From Arthrobacter zhaoxinii (GTDB taxonomy: Bacteria > Actinomycetota > Actinomycetes > Actinomycetales > Micrococcaceae), in assembly GCF_025244925.1 (NCBI RefSeq), contig NZ_CP104275.1:1426001-1490000 (forward strand): a stretch of 64,000 nt of DNA, read 5' to 3'. The notes beneath the pieces are model-generated. The model made no database searches. It was not told the DNA's origin and saw only the letters and a list, made by a program, of their open reading frames with translations. Below, piece after piece: positions 1 through 10,037 of the stretch. Numbering within the stretch: position 1 is the first letter of the stretch; each line of letters opens with the position of its first letter. Position numbers and translations under genes: made by a program.

Positions 1-2450
1 CCGGATCCGTCCCGGCGCCCGTGCTCCGTAGGCAGCGCCCGGGCCACGCCGTTGGCGGCGGAGGCCTTCGCGGGACCGTGGCCGGCCCATGCAACCGACA
101 GCGAATCCTCGCCCTTCAGGAAGCGGTGTGCACGGACTCCGGCCGTTGCCCGTCCCTTCGCCGGATACTCGGCAAACGGCGTAACCTTGACCGACCCGCC
201 GGGGGTTCCCGGCAGTGCCTCGGTGGTGGAGGACACCGTGACGACGACGGCGTCCGGATCCTCCGCGGCCACAACGCCGAAGAACACCACGGCGTCGTCA
301 GCGGCCAGCTTGATCCCGGCCACGCCGCCGGCGGTGCGGCCCTGGGCACGGACGGTGGAGGCAGGGAAGTGCAGCAGCTGCGCGGACCGGGTGATGAACA
401 CCAGTTCATCGGTTTCCTCGGCAGCCACTGCCGCACCGACCACCTCGTCCTTGGGCTTGAGCGTGATGGCTTCCCAGTCGTCGCGGTTCAGCGGGTAATC
501 CGGGTTGACCCGCTTCACCACACCGTTGCGGGTGCCGATGGCCACCACGGAGTTCAGGGGGACGAGCCCCACGAGCTTCTCGCCCTTGCCCAGGGTCATG
601 AAGTCCTTCACCGGAACACCGCCGGCGAGGTTGGGCAGCCCGGCCGTCGGGGGCAGCGCGGGCAGGTCCAGGACGGAGATCCGGATCATCCGCCCCGAGG
701 AGGTCAGCGCGCCGATCTCGCCGCGGGCGGTGGTCTTCACCACGGAACGGAACACGTCATGGCGCACCCGCTGCCCGCCCTCGGCCAGCGGCTCCCGGTC
801 CGAAGTCCGGGCCACCTGGCCGGATGCGGACAGGATGGCCCAGCAGGGATCGTCCGGAATCTCCAGCGGCAGCACCGCCTTGGCGCCCTTGCCCGGAGCA
901 CCCGCAGCAGCCGTCACTGCGGCGCCCTTCAGGGGAGCGGCAGCCTCCGACTCGAGCAGCACGGTACGCCGCGGCGTCGCGTACTTTGCCGCCACTTCAC
1001 CCAGCTCCTCCGAGACCAGGGACCGCAGCCGCTCCTCGGATCCCAGAATCGCTTCGAGTTCCTCGATGGCCCTGCGCAGCTCGTCCTGCTCCTTCTCGAG
1101 TTCGATCCTCGAGTACTTCGTCAGCTGCCGCAGGCGCAGTTCCAGGATGTGGCTGGCCTGGACTTCGGTCAGGTCGTACACCGCCATCAGCCGTTCCCGG
1201 GCCTGCGCGGTTTCATCCGAGGACCGGATGATCTGGATGACTTCGTCAATGTCGACAATGGCAATGAGGAGGCCCTCGACCAGATGCAGCCGGTCCTTCT
1301 TCCGGCCCAGCCGGTAGGCGGTGCGGCGGCGGACCACGCCGAGACGGTGGGCAACGTAAACCTGCAGCAGCTCCACCAGGCCCAGGGTCCGGGGCTGGCC
1401 GTCCACGAGGGTCACATTGTTGATGCCGAAGGAATCCTCCATGGGCGTGAACTTGTACAGCTGGGCCAGCACGGCGTTCGGGTTGAACCCGTTCTTCAGC
1501 TCGATCACCAGCCGCAGGCCGTGGCTGCGGTCGGTCAGGTCCACGATGTCGGAGATGCCCTGCAGCTTCTTGGACGTGACGGCGTCCTTGATTTTTTCAA
1601 TGACCTTTTCCGGACCGACCATGTAGGGCAGTTCGGTGACCACCAGGCCGGTGCGGCGGGCGGTAAGCTGCTCCACCTCCACCTTGGCCCGCGTCTTGAA
1701 GGAGCCGCGGCCGGAGGCATACGCGTCGCGGATGCCGTCCAGGCCCACAATGCGTCCGCCGGTGGGCAGGTCCGGGCCGGGAATGAACCGCATCAGCTCG
1801 TCCAGGGACGCATCCGGGTTGGCGATCAGGTGCTGGGTGGCTGCGATGACCTCACCCAGGTTGTGCGGTGCCATGTTGGTGGCCATACCCACGGCAATAC
1901 CCGTGGCACCGTTGACCAGCAGGTTGGGGAAGGCTGCCGGCAGCACTTCGGGCTGCTGGAGCTGGTTGTCGTAGTTCGGAACGAAGTCCACGACGTCTTC
2001 GTCCAGGTGGTCCGTCATGGTCAGGGCAGGTGCGGCCAGCCGGGCCTCGGTGTACCGGGCGGCGGCCGGACCGTCGTCGAGCGAGCCGAAGTTGCCGTGG
2101 CCGTCAATCAGCGGCAGCCGCAGCGCCCAGTCCTGCGCCATGCGCACCATGGCGTCGTAGATGGCCGTGTCTCCGTGCGGATGCAGCTTGCCCATCACCT
2201 CGCCCACCACGCGGGCGGACTTCACATGCCCGCGGTCCGGACGCAGGCCCATGTCGGACATCATGTACAGGATGCGCCGCTGGACAGGCTTGAGACCGTC
2301 GCGCGCATCGGGAAGGGCACGCGAATAAATCACCGAGTAGGCGTACTCGAGGAAGGAACCTTCCATCTCGGTGGTGACATCGATATCGATGATGTTCTCG
2401 GCGATCTTTTCGCCGGGGACTGATTTGGAGACGGGTTGGCGCCGGGCCAT
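1..2450 (-). CDS. parC: DNA topoisomerase IV subunit A (3' end outside window)
   Basis: This is the A subunit of a type IIA topoisomerase, which cuts and rejoins DNA to decatenate chromosomes together with ParE. About 816 residues are present and the frame is still open at base 1, so only a short C-terminus is missing. The active-site tyrosine is Tyr133 in RYTEARL, following the breakage-reunion motif [19 protein letters not shown]. The GSLDDGP stretch before the tyrosine and the absence of the GyrA-box QRRGGKG in the visible C-terminal propellers favour ParC over GyrA. I start it at ATG 2450 ([10 protein letters not shown]). It is divergent from the acetyltransferase gene, with 127 bases between. 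GyrA is the only serious alternative. Confidence 0.85.
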   Translation of the reverse strand, partial: MARRQPVSKSVPGEKIAENIIDIDVTTEMEGSFLEYAYSVIYSRALPDARDGLKPVQRRILYMMSDMGLRPDRGHVKSARVVGEVMGKLHPHGDTAIYDAMVRMAQDWALRLPLIDGHGNFGSLDDGPAAARYTEARLAAPALTMTDHLDEDVVDFVPNYDNQLQQPEVLPAAFPNLLVNGATGIAVGMATNMAPHNLGEVIAATQHLIANPDASLDELMRFIPGPDLPTGGRIVGLDGIRDAYASGRGSFKTRAKVEVEQLTARRTGLVVTELPYMVGPEKVIEKIKDAVTSKKLQGISDIVDLTDRSHGLRLVIELKNGFNPNAVLAQLYKFTPMEDSFGINNVTLVDGQPRTLGLVELLQVYVAHRLGVVRRRTAYRLGRKKDRLHLVEGLLIAIVDIDEVIQIIRSSDETAQARERLMAVYDLTEVQASHILELRLRQLTKYSRIELEKEQDELRRAIEELEAILGSEERLRSLVSEELGEVAAKYATPRRTVLLESEAAAPLKGAAVTAAAGAPGKGAKAVLPLEIPDDPCWAILSASGQVARTSDREPLAEGGQRVRHDVFRSVVKTTARGEIGALTSSGRMIRISVLDLPALPPTAGLPNLAGGVPVKDFMTLGKGEKLVGLVPLNSVVAIGTRNGVVKRVNPDYPLNRDDWEAITLKPKDEVVGAAVAAEETDELVFITRSAQLLHFPASTVRAQGRTAGGVAGIKLAADDAVVFFGVVAAEDPDAVVVTVSSTTEALPGTPGGSVKVTPFAEYPAKGRATAGVRAHRFLKGEDSLSVAWAGHGPAKASAANGVARALPTEHGRRDGS

Positions 2451-2577
2451 GCTGTGTCGAATCCTTGCAGTGTTAGGGGACAGAGAGCCCGTGCCGTACG
2501 TGGTCGCCGCGGTGCGGATCAACACGGTACGGAGCGGGTGGATGACTAGGGGGAAGATTGCCCACTACTCTGATTCT

Positions 2578-5265
2578 ATGGTGGAGCAGGGACATTACCC
2601 CGAATATTGGGAAGCCGACGTCGTGTTGCGGGACGGAGGGACCGGCCATTTACGGCCCGTGTCCCCCGCGGATGCGGACGCGCTGCAGGCGTTCCACATG
2701 CGCCAGTCGCAGAGCTCCATCTACCTTCGGTTCTTCACCTACAAGGCGAAGCTCAGCAACAAGGAACTCGAGCGCTTCACCAACGTGGATTACCGGGACC
2801 GGGTGGCGTTTGTCATCACCATCGGCGACGAGATCATCGGCATCGGCCGCTATGACCGCCTCGACGATCCCACCGAGGCCGAAGTCGCGTTCAACATTGC
2901 CGACGGACACCAGGGCCGCGGCCTGGGATCCATCCTGCTCGAACACCTTGCCGCCGCCGCCCGGGAGAACGGGATCCGCCGGTTCTCGGCAGAGGTCCTG
3001 CCGGAGAACCGCAAAATGATCGGGGTCTTCGCCGACGCCGGATACGAGGTGAGCCGGCACTTCGACGACGGCGTGATCGCCCTGGACTTCAACATCGACC
3101 CCACGGAAAAATCACTGGCGGTCATGGAGGCCCGTGAGCACCGTGCCGAGGCCCGCAGCGTCGCGGACCTGCTCGCGCCGTCGTCGATCGCCGTCATCGG
3201 GGCCAGCCGGGAATGGGGTTCGGTGGGCTACCAGCTGCTGGAGCACATCATCGAGGGCGGCTTCAAGGGCTCCGTCTACGCCATCAACCCGGAAGCCTTC
3301 GAACTCGCCGGAATGATCTCCTACGCCCGGATCGCCGAAGTGCCGGAACCGGTCCAGCTGGCCGTCATCGCCGTCCCGTACGACCAGGTCCTGGCAGTGG
3401 CGGACGAATGCGCCGCCGCAGGAGTGAAGGCCCTGCTCGTGGTCACCGCCGGTTTCGGTCCCAAGGGACCGGAGGGGCTGGCGCAGCAGCGCGCCCTGGT
3501 CCGCCGGGCACGTGCCCACGGCATGCGGGTGGTCGGCCCGGCGTCCCTGGGCCTGATCAACACCCGGCCGGAGGTGTCCCTGAACGCTTCCATGGCACCG
3601 GCCCTGCCGCGCCGCGGGGGACTGGGACTGTTCAGCCAGTCCGCCGCCATCGGCGTGCTGCTCTACGCCACCGCCCAGCGCCGCGACCTGGGACTGTCCT
3701 CCACCATCTCCGCGGGCAACCGTGCGGACGTCTCCGGCAATGACGCCATGCAGTACTGGGAGGACGACGCCGATACACGCGTTGTGGCGATGTACCTGGA
3801 GTCGGTGGGGAACCCGCGCAAGTTCTCCCGCCTGGCCCGCCGGCTGGCACGGACCAAGCCCGTGATCGTCGCCAAGTCGGATGTCACCGGCCTCCAGCTG
3901 CCGCCCGGCCACGCCGTCCGGACCACGCAGGCACCTCCGGGCGCCCTGGACGCGATGCTGCGCCAGTCCGGCGTCATCCGGGTCAGCACCAACGAGCAGC
4001 TGATTGACGTGGCGCAGATCGCGGTCAGCCAGCCGCTGCCGCGCGGCCGCCGCGTCGCCGTGTTCAGCAATTCGGCGGCCCTGGGCCGGGTCCTGGCGGA
4101 TGCGTGCACCGGCCTGGACCTGGAGATCACCCGGCTCGAGACCGAACTGGCCCTGGACACCGGGATGAGCGTGGCCCTGCCGCAGCTGCGCCGGACGGTC
4201 ACCGAGGTGCTGTCCGACGACGCCGTGGACGCCGGCGTCGTCGCCATCCTGCCGGCGCCGGGGCTGAAGACGGAAGCGATAGCCGCCGTCCTGGCCGAAT
4301 GCGTGCAGGCAACCGGCAAGCCCCTGGTCGCTGCGTTTACCGGGATCCTGGACCCGAGTGCGCACGTGGAAGGACTGCTCGCGGCGGATCCGGGCGTCCC
4401 CGGCGAGGGACTGCCGTGCTTCAGCAGCCCCGGAGCTGCGGTCGCCGCCCTGGCGTCGGTGGTGCGCTACACCGAGTGGGCAAACCGGGACCACGGCAGT
4501 TTCGTGGAACCGGCCGGCGTCGACACCGGGGGAGCGGCGGCCTACATCGACACGCTGATGGACTCGGTTCAGGGCGACGCCCTGACCCGGCTGGACCCCG
4601 GTCAGACGGCCCGGCTCCTGGAGTTCTACGGCATCTCGGTGCTGCCCGCCGTCGGCTTCGCCACTCCGGACGAAGCCGTTGCCGCCGCCGAACAGCTCGG
4701 CTGGCCGGTTGCGGTCAAGACCCGTGAAGGGCACCTGCGGCACCGCCTTGACCTGGGCGGAGTCCGGCTGAACATCTCCACACCGGAGGCGCTGCGGACC
4801 ACCGTGGAGCAGATGCGCCAGGCCCTGCGCCGCTACGGGGAATTCGACATGGAAGTCCAGTCCATGGCCGCCAGCGGGCAGGGCTGCCGCATCCGGGCCA
4901 TCGAGGATCCGCTGCTGGGGCCGGTGATCTCCTTCGGACTGGCCGGCGACGCCACCAGCCTGCTGGACGACTGGGCGCACGGCGTCCCCCCGCTGACGGA
5001 CCGCGACATTGCCGATCTGGTCCGGACGCCCCGTGCCGCGGCGAAGCTGTTCGGCTACCAGGGTCTGCCCGAAGCGGACATCGCGGCGCTGGAGGACCTG
5101 ATGGCCCGGCTGGCCGTCCTGAAGGACGAGCATCCGCAGATCGCCCTGATCGAAATCAACCCGGTCCTGGTCTCTGCCGACGGCATCACCGTGCTGAGTG
5201 CGGACGTCCGGCTGGGCAACCCGCAGCGCCGCACCGACAGCGCCCGGCGGGCAATGCGGGACTGA
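2578..5265 (+). CDS. Pat-type protein acetyltransferase fused to NDP-forming acyl-CoA synthetase
   Basis: An 895-residue protein. Residues about 20-185 are a GNAT acetyltransferase with the acetyl-CoA loop HQGRGLG at about 111. Residues about 195-330 are a CoA-binding Rossmann domain (SIAVIGAS), followed by succinyl-CoA-ligase-like domains and a C-terminal ATP-grasp domain from about 685. In actinobacteria this architecture belongs to Pat enzymes that acetylate lysines on acyl-CoA synthetases and so tie their activity to acetyl-CoA. Whether the synthetase half is catalytic here cannot be told. ATG 2578 is chosen because family homology begins just after it. An in-frame ATG at 2541 is possible, and neither has a well-placed ribosome site. 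It is divergent from parC. Confidence 0.85.
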   Translation: MVEQGHYPEYWEADVVLRDGGTGHLRPVSPADADALQAFHMRQSQSSIYLRFFTYKAKLSNKELERFTNVDYRDRVAFVITIGDEIIGIGRYDRLDDPTEAEVAFNIADGHQGRGLGSILLEHLAAAARENGIRRFSAEVLPENRKMIGVFADAGYEVSRHFDDGVIALDFNIDPTEKSLAVMEAREHRAEARSVADLLAPSSIAVIGASREWGSVGYQLLEHIIEGGFKGSVYAINPEAFELAGMISYARIAEVPEPVQLAVIAVPYDQVLAVADECAAAGVKALLVVTAGFGPKGPEGLAQQRALVRRARAHGMRVVGPASLGLINTRPEVSLNASMAPALPRRGGLGLFSQSAAIGVLLYATAQRRDLGLSSTISAGNRADVSGNDAMQYWEDDADTRVVAMYLESVGNPRKFSRLARRLARTKPVIVAKSDVTGLQLPPGHAVRTTQAPPGALDAMLRQSGVIRVSTNEQLIDVAQIAVSQPLPRGRRVAVFSNSAALGRVLADACTGLDLEITRLETELALDTGMSVALPQLRRTVTEVLSDDAVDAGVVAILPAPGLKTEAIAAVLAECVQATGKPLVAAFTGILDPSAHVEGLLAADPGVPGEGLPCFSSPGAAVAALASVVRYTEWANRDHGSFVEPAGVDTGGAAAYIDTLMDSVQGDALTRLDPGQTARLLEFYGISVLPAVGFATPDEAVAAAEQLGWPVAVKTREGHLRHRLDLGGVRLNISTPEALRTTVEQMRQALRRYGEFDMEVQSMAASGQGCRIRAIEDPLLGPVISFGLAGDATSLLDDWAHGVPPLTDRDIADLVRTPRAAAKLFGYQGLPEADIAALEDLMARLAVLKDEHPQIALIEINPVLVSADGITVLSADVRLGNPQRRTDSARRAMRD

Positions 5266-5326
5266 TCTTTTCCACCACCCGCGCGCCATTTAGGCAGGAA
5301 GGGCTGATCTGGGGGAAACTGGAACC

Positions 5327-6001
5327 ATGTCGCCGTTACTTTCCGCTGAACGCCGCAGCCTTGACGCATCCATGGAACGGGCAGGCTTCTACCCGACGCT
5401 TCTGGCCGACGTGGTCCACGATGCCCTCGACGGCCGCGAACCGCTTTCCCATTTGATCCACCTGGAAACGCACTTTGAGCGTACCGAGGTGCACCGCCAC
5501 ATCACGGTTCTGGTGCTGACGGAGGACATGCTGGTCATCACCCACGTGGACGACCAGCAGCTGGACGACGCCGGTGAGCAGATGATGGCGCAGGTTTCCA
5601 CCGAATCCGTTCCGGTGACGCAGATCCGCTCCGTGGTGCTGGGCTACATGTATGCCCAGCCGCAGAACTACAAGCCGTCCGACCCGGTGCGGGAAATGAC
5701 CCTGGCCATCGCCTGGTCAGGCGGCCAGCGGCTGGACATGGGTCCGGCCGGCTGCGCAGACCCGCAGTGCGATGCGGACCACGGCTACACCGGCACCATC
5801 GCGCAGGAAGACATTGTGCTCCGGGTCAGCGCCGAAGCCGACGGCGCGCAGGCGGTCCAGAACGCCAAGGCCTTCGCCCGCGCGCTGCGCAAGGTCAACA
5901 CCGATACCACTGCAGTTCCGCGCCCGCTCGACGGCGGCGATGCGCGCCAGCGCATGCCCGGCATCGGGGGCCGCTTCAACCGCGCCCACCCGCAGCGCTA
6001 G
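5327..6001 (+). CDS. conserved actinobacterial protein, DUF5998-like
   Basis: A 224-residue soluble protein without signal peptide or membrane segment; I cannot assign a function. It resembles the DUF5998 family, which in Micrococcaceae tends to precede a phosphatase-superfamily gene, as it does here. A CADPQCDAD segment (residues about 143-151) carries two close cysteines. The C-terminus from about residue 195 is basic, low-complexity and probably disordered. The ATG at 5327 follows a purine-rich GGGGGAAA about 9 bases upstream. The stop lies 4 bases before the next GTG, so translational coupling with the phosphatase-type enzyme is likely. The family name is from memory of similar proteins, not from a search. 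Confidence 0.7.
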   Translation: MSPLLSAERRSLDASMERAGFYPTLLADVVHDALDGREPLSHLIHLETHFERTEVHRHITVLVLTEDMLVITHVDDQQLDDAGEQMMAQVSTESVPVTQIRSVVLGYMYAQPQNYKPSDPVREMTLAIAWSGGQRLDMGPAGCADPQCDADHGYTGTIAQEDIVLRVSAEADGAQAVQNAKAFARALRKVNTDTTAVPRPLDGGDARQRMPGIGGRFNRAHPQR

Positions 6002-6005
6002 AACC

Positions 6006-7214
6006 GTGGCTTCGATCCCTGCTGTCCCTGACCTCCTGCCCGCAGCACCGGCCTACGGAACCCGTTCCGTAGCGGACGTGCTCTCCAGCGCCGCCGCTGT
6101 GCTGGGTGTCCCGGGCTACCAGAACCGGCTGGACCTTCCCGCCGCCCGCCGCGTTGTTGTGGTTATGGTGGACGGGCTGGGCCTGTCCCTGCTTCGGAAA
6201 CGCGGCGGGCATGCGCCGTTCCTGAAGGGGTTCCTTCCGGCCGCCCGCAGCCTCAGTGCTTCCTTCCCCACCACCACGGTGGCGTCGCTGGCGTCCCTCG
6301 GCACGGGGCTTCCACCCGGGCGGCACGGTCTGGTGGGATATGACGTCCTGGATCCGCAGCAGGACAAAGTGGTCAACATGCTCGGGTCCTGGGATCCCGG
6401 CGTCGACCCGCTCCGGTGGCAGCCCTATCCCACCGTCCTCGAAAAGGCCGCAGAGCACATCCCGGTCACCACGGTCAGCCTGCCGCGCTTCGCCGACTCC
6501 GCACTGACCCGTGCCGCGCTCCGGGGAGGAACGTTCATCCCGGCGTCCGGGGTCCACGCCCGGGTTTCCGCAGCCGTCGACGCCCTGGCCGGGGCGGACC
6601 GGATGCTGATGTACCTGTACTGGAATGAGCTGGACAAGGCAGGGCACCGCTACGGTGCAGCTTCCCCGGAGTGGGGCAACGAGCTGGAAGAGCTCGACAG
6701 CGCCCTGAAACGGCTGGTGGCCCGAGTGCCGGCCGGCACCCTGGTGGTATTGACCGCAGATCACGGGATGGTGGATGTTCCGGTGTCGCAGCGGTTCGAT
6801 TACAGTACCCGGCCGGAACTGATCGACGGCGTCCGGCACACGGCGGGGGAGCCGCGCATGGTTCATCTGTACCTGGAGCCGGAGGCAGGCGAAGCCGCGC
6901 TGGCCCGCCTCAAAGCTGCCTGGCAGGCCGCCTACGGCACCCGGGCCTGGGTCTTCACCCGGGACGAAGCAGTGCGTGCCGGCTACTTCGGTCCGGAGGT
7001 GGATGCCGCTGTCCTGCCGCGCATCGGGAACCTGATGGTCGCCGCACGGGAGCCGATTGCCCTGTTCGACGGCCGCCGGGCACCCGCGTCGGCTATGGAG
7101 GTCACCGGCCAGCACGGATCCCTCACCAAGGCGGAATGCGAGGTTCCGCTCCTGGTCCTCGCCCGGCCCGAAACACGCAAAGCCAAGTCCTCGACGGCGC
7201 AGGGCGGAAAGTAG
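6006..7214 (+). CDS. alkaline phosphatase superfamily nucleotide pyrophosphatase/phosphodiesterase
   Basis: A 402-residue hydrolase of the alkaline phosphatase superfamily (type I phosphodiesterase/nucleotide pyrophosphatase branch). The first metal ligand is in the VDGLG motif. The likely nucleophile threonine lies in SFPTTTVASLASLGTG. Other metal ligands are in NELDKAGHRYG, ADHGMVD and GQHGSLT. There is no signal peptide, so it should be cytoplasmic. I start it at GTG 6006, four bases after the preceding stop; the upstream extension of the frame overlaps the DUF5998-like gene and is unlikely to be used. It ends 2 bases before thymidine kinase, so three genes (5327-8053) look like one operon. 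The substrate is unknown. Confidence 0.85.
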   Translation: MASIPAVPDLLPAAPAYGTRSVADVLSSAAAVLGVPGYQNRLDLPAARRVVVVMVDGLGLSLLRKRGGHAPFLKGFLPAARSLSASFPTTTVASLASLGTGLPPGRHGLVGYDVLDPQQDKVVNMLGSWDPGVDPLRWQPYPTVLEKAAEHIPVTTVSLPRFADSALTRAALRGGTFIPASGVHARVSAAVDALAGADRMLMYLYWNELDKAGHRYGAASPEWGNELEELDSALKRLVARVPAGTLVVLTADHGMVDVPVSQRFDYSTRPELIDGVRHTAGEPRMVHLYLEPEAGEAALARLKAAWQAAYGTRAWVFTRDEAVRAGYFGPEVDAAVLPRIGNLMVAAREPIALFDGRRAPASAMEVTGQHGSLTKAECEVPLLVLARPETRKAKSSTAQGGK

Positions 7215-7216
7215 CC

Positions 7217-8053
7217 ATGGCGGAACTGGTCTTTTTCTCAGGCACCATGGACTGTGGCAAGTCCACGCTCGCGCTCCAGATGGATTACAACCACAGCGCC
7301 CGCGGGCGCGGCGGCATACTGTTCAGCCGCAATGACCGGGCGGGGGAATCCATGATTTCCAGCCGCCTCGGCCTGCAGACTCCGGCCGTCGAGGTGCGCG
7401 ACGACACCGACTTCTGGGCGGAGGTGCTGCGCTGCCGGGAGTCCGGCAACGTGGACTACGTCATCTGCGACGAGGCGCAGTTCTACAGCGCGCAGCAGGT
7501 GGAGCAGCTCGCCTGCATTGTGGACGAGATGGACATTGACGTGTTTGCCTTCGGTATCACCTCCGATTTCAGGACCCGGCTCTTCCCCGGATCCCAGCGT
7601 CTCGTGGAGCTGGCGGACCGCATGGAAGTCCTCCAGGTCCGGGCCCTGTGCTGGTGCGGTCGGCGGGCCACGCACAACGCACGCACCGTTGACGGCGTCA
7701 TGGTGACGGAAGGGGACCAGGTGGTGGTGGGCGACGTCGAGTCCCGCACTCCGGCTCCGGCCGCCGCCGCGGACACGGAGCGGCCCGTGTTTGAAGACGA
7801 GCCGCTGTTTGAGGACCGGCCGTTGTTCGATGATCAGCCGCTGTTCGACGCCGGCGATCTCCTGCCGGCCAAGGAGCCGGGTTCTCCGGCAGGCACTGCG
7901 GCCGGATCCGGCCCTGTCATCGGTTATGAAACGCTGTGCCGGCGGCACTACATGCGCCGGGTAACCGCGCAGCAGGGTGCCGCCCTCGCAGAGACCGGGC
8001 AGGCGGCGTCGTTGTGCTCCGTAGAGACCCGGCCGAAAACCTTCGGGGCCTAG
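7217..8053 (+). CDS. tdk: thymidine kinase, with an unusual acidic insertion
   Basis: Salvage enzyme that phosphorylates thymidine to dTMP with ATP. It has the P-loop GTMDCGKST (residues about 9-17), the DEAQF motif, the lasso-loop segment, and structural zinc cysteines split between LCWCGRR and LCRRHY. It is 278 residues long, whereas type II thymidine kinases are usually about 190-220. The excess is an acidic, proline-rich insertion at residues about 177-234 between the GDV strand and the last zinc-binding hairpin. The insertion contains three near-tandem units of the form D/E-x-P-L-F. The insertion lies outside the catalytic motifs, so activity is expected. ATG 7217 directly follows the phosphatase-type gene. 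Confidence 0.93.
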   Translation: MAELVFFSGTMDCGKSTLALQMDYNHSARGRGGILFSRNDRAGESMISSRLGLQTPAVEVRDDTDFWAEVLRCRESGNVDYVICDEAQFYSAQQVEQLACIVDEMDIDVFAFGITSDFRTRLFPGSQRLVELADRMEVLQVRALCWCGRRATHNARTVDGVMVTEGDQVVVGDVESRTPAPAAAADTERPVFEDEPLFEDRPLFDDQPLFDAGDLLPAKEPGSPAGTAAGSGPVIGYETLCRRHYMRRVTAQQGAALAETGQAASLCSVETRPKTFGA

Positions 8054-8101
8054 CCGGCAACGCCCTCAGCGGCGGTGAGGAAGCCCGCAGGCTCCAGCCA
8101 A

Positions 8102-9421
8102 CTAGTCGCCCTTGGTCCCGAAGACAATCTCGTCCCAGGAAGGAACCGAGGAACGCTTCGGCTTGATACGCCGTTCCTGCGCGGCGTCGTCCTTGCCCTT
8201 ATCCGCGTCGGATTCCTCCGGCTGCTGGCCCTTGCCGCCGTTGGGCAGTCGGTCCCACGGGAAATCACGTCCGGCATTCTTGCGGCCGGACGGTTCGGCG
8301 GGCGCAGGAGCCGGTGATTCCTCCGGGACAGTCTTCTCCGCGGGCGGGGCCGCCGCTGCCTCTTGGGTGTCGATCGCCGCGGGTTCCTCAGCGCGGGCTG
8401 CGCGCCGGCGGAAGGGCCGTGCCAGGACGCTGATTTCCCGCGTCTGGGTCACGCTGCCGGGAAGGGTTACGGGATCAACCGGGTCGTCGGAGTCCGCTGA
8501 ATCGACGGACGGCGCCAGGGTCAGGCGGCCGGTACGCGGGCTTCTGCCGTTGCTGTCCTCGTCCTCGGCTTCCGGGCTGCCGTCGCGGGGGTGTGCTGCG
8601 GGGATGCTGCCCTTGGAGAGCAGAGCCGCGAGGGCGTCGTCGCCGTCTTCATCGCTGCCCAGCCGCTGGCCGCGGCGCGACTTGAGGACTTCGAGGATGT
8701 TGTCGGTGTCGTCCGGGGACGGGCTGCCTTCGGCTTCAAAATCGAAGACCCGGTCCGCGACGGCGGACAGGCGGCGGGTGGGCACGGGCGTGTCCAGGGG
8801 TTCCAGCTCACTGAGGACCTGCGCCCAGCGGTTGGTGTTGGTGACGCTCTTGCGCAGCGGGCTGAAGATCCAGCGGGCCGGGGGTTCTTCACCGATGGCG
8901 ACGCGGGACTTCTCCGTGAGTGCGAAACGTGCCACAACTTCCCAGGTGCCGTCGGGGCGGCGCCAGGCGTCCCACTCGACGGAATCGGGGTCGACGCCGA
9001 AGGAACGCAGCCGGTGGAGCACCATGTCTCCGAGGTTGACCGGGTTTTCGCCGAAGGCACTGCGGTACCCGTCGTGGGTGGCGGACATCGGTGCAGCGAC
9101 TTCCACGCCCTGTGCCTGCCGTGCAACGTACTCACGTTCGGCGAGGACAGGACCCTCATAGCGGTGGATGTGCGCAAGGTCGAGGCCGGATAGTTCGGCA
9201 ACCTCTTCGGCGCTGGCACCGGAACGGATCCGTGCCTGGATATCCCGCGGGCTCATGCTGGTGCCGGCCGAAGGAGCAGCCTGCGGCGCGGACCGGTGCG
9301 GACGTGATGCCGCCACCCGGAGTGCTTCATCAATCCGGAGACGGAAGGTTTCCCCGCCCTTGCCGCTTAACAGCAGATGTTCGCCACCTTCCTGGACACC
9401 CACCAGCCGTAGATCCTGCAT
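8102..9421 (-). CDS. sepH: cell division protein SepH
   Basis: SepH is an actinobacterial division protein that binds FtsZ and stimulates filament assembly. The N-terminal DUF3071 domain with its helix-turn-helix (residues about 1-170) begins MQDLRLVGV. The middle of the protein is long, acidic, proline/alanine-rich and presumably disordered. The C-terminus carries the conserved short motif SVPSWDEIVFGTKGD, which is diagnostic. It is 439 residues long. I start it at ATG 9421, preceded by GGAGGA 8-9 bases upstream on the minus strand; an in-frame extension to 9460 lacks family similarity. It is divergent from the DUF4193 gene and convergent with tdk. Confidence 0.92.
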   Translation of the reverse strand: MQDLRLVGVQEGGEHLLLSGKGGETFRLRIDEALRVAASRPHRSAPQAAPSAGTSMSPRDIQARIRSGASAEEVAELSGLDLAHIHRYEGPVLAEREYVARQAQGVEVAAPMSATHDGYRSAFGENPVNLGDMVLHRLRSFGVDPDSVEWDAWRRPDGTWEVVARFALTEKSRVAIGEEPPARWIFSPLRKSVTNTNRWAQVLSELEPLDTPVPTRRLSAVADRVFDFEAEGSPSPDDTDNILEVLKSRRGQRLGSDEDGDDALAALLSKGSIPAAHPRDGSPEAEDEDSNGRSPRTGRLTLAPSVDSADSDDPVDPVTLPGSVTQTREISVLARPFRRRAARAEEPAAIDTQEAAAAPPAEKTVPEESPAPAPAEPSGRKNAGRDFPWDRLPNGGKGQQPEESDADKGKDDAAQERRIKPKRSSVPSWDEIVFGTKGD

Positions 9422-9736
9422 CAAAAAGTCCTCCACCCGATAGCAATTCCTTCTTGACACAATGCCATCCCCGGCGGCGAAAACCTAAGCTTTGCCCGGG
9501 TGTGGCGCATTTGGGACGGGCCGCGGAACGCCGGTCCGGCACCCGGGTACGTGCCGCGGGGCGGTGCCGGTTCGCTTTTTGGCGGCATGTGGGTAAAAAT
9601 CTCTGCCTTACGGGCACAAAACAGGTATCCGTGGCGTTGATATCTCCGGGCCGCCGACGCGGGCCGGACAACCGGTCCGGCCCCCGGGCTCAGGCAGCAG
9701 CGAACACCACTCAACCGAACGGCGAGATAAGACACT
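9422..9736. promoter_or_regulatory. divergent promoter region between sepH and the DUF4193 gene
   Basis: A 315-base gene-free stretch that must hold the promoters of both flanking genes. A TTGACA hexamer sits at 9454-9459 on plus, but I see no good -10 box 16-18 bases downstream. A perfect 9-bp GC-rich hairpin with a 5-base loop (GGGCCGGAC/GTCCGGCCC, 9661-9683) lies 54 bases before the DUF4193 start and could be a leader structure. No small ORF or known riboswitch is recognisable. Confidence 0.4.
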
Positions 9737-10036
9737 ATGGCGACAGATTATGACGCCCCCCGCAAGATCGAGGAAGACACCGTCTCCGAGCCGCTAGCGG
9801 CGCTCAAGACCAGGCGTACCGATCCGCAGTCGGCCGTTGTCGACGAGGACGAAGCCGAGGCCACAGACGGATTCGAACTGCCCGGGGCGGACCTTTCCGG
9901 CGAAGAGGTCCTGGTGCGGGTCCTTCCGGCCCAGGCGGACGAGTTCACCTGCGCGTCGTGCTTCCTGGTCCGCCACCGCTCGCAGATAGCCCTGGAGAAA
10001 AACGGAATGTCGTACTGCGTGGACTGCGAAGGGTAG
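9737..10036 (+). CDS. DUF4193 zinc-ribbon-like small protein
   Basis: A 99-residue acidic protein of the actinobacterial DUF4193 family. The C-terminal part carries CASCFLVRHRSQ and, near the end, YCVDCEG, giving four cysteines in two CxxC pairs arranged as in a zinc ribbon. Residues about 1-55 are strongly acidic and probably disordered. The biochemical role is not established as far as I know. ATG 9737 is preceded by only a weak purine stretch. It is convergent with the DUF3093 gene, one base apart, in the conserved block with sepH and dut. Confidence 0.88.
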   Translation: MATDYDAPRKIEEDTVSEPLAALKTRRTDPQSAVVDEDEAEATDGFELPGADLSGEEVLVRVLPAQADEFTCASCFLVRHRSQIALEKNGMSYCVDCEG

Positions 10037-10037
10037 T

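Noticed and set aside
21..2423. An 800-codon open frame on plus opposite parC
   Set aside because: It is antisense to a clear topoisomerase frame, has no recognisable domain and shows the Arg/Gly/His-rich composition of a high-GC shadow frame.
3112..5289. A 725-codon minus frame opposite the acetyltransferase fusion
   Set aside because: Same reason: the plus frame has full domain homology, while the minus frame is compositionally a shadow.
9454..9482. TTGACA as a sigma-70-type promoter for the DUF4193 gene
   Set aside because: No acceptable -10 box at 16-18 bases; left as an unexplained hexamer.
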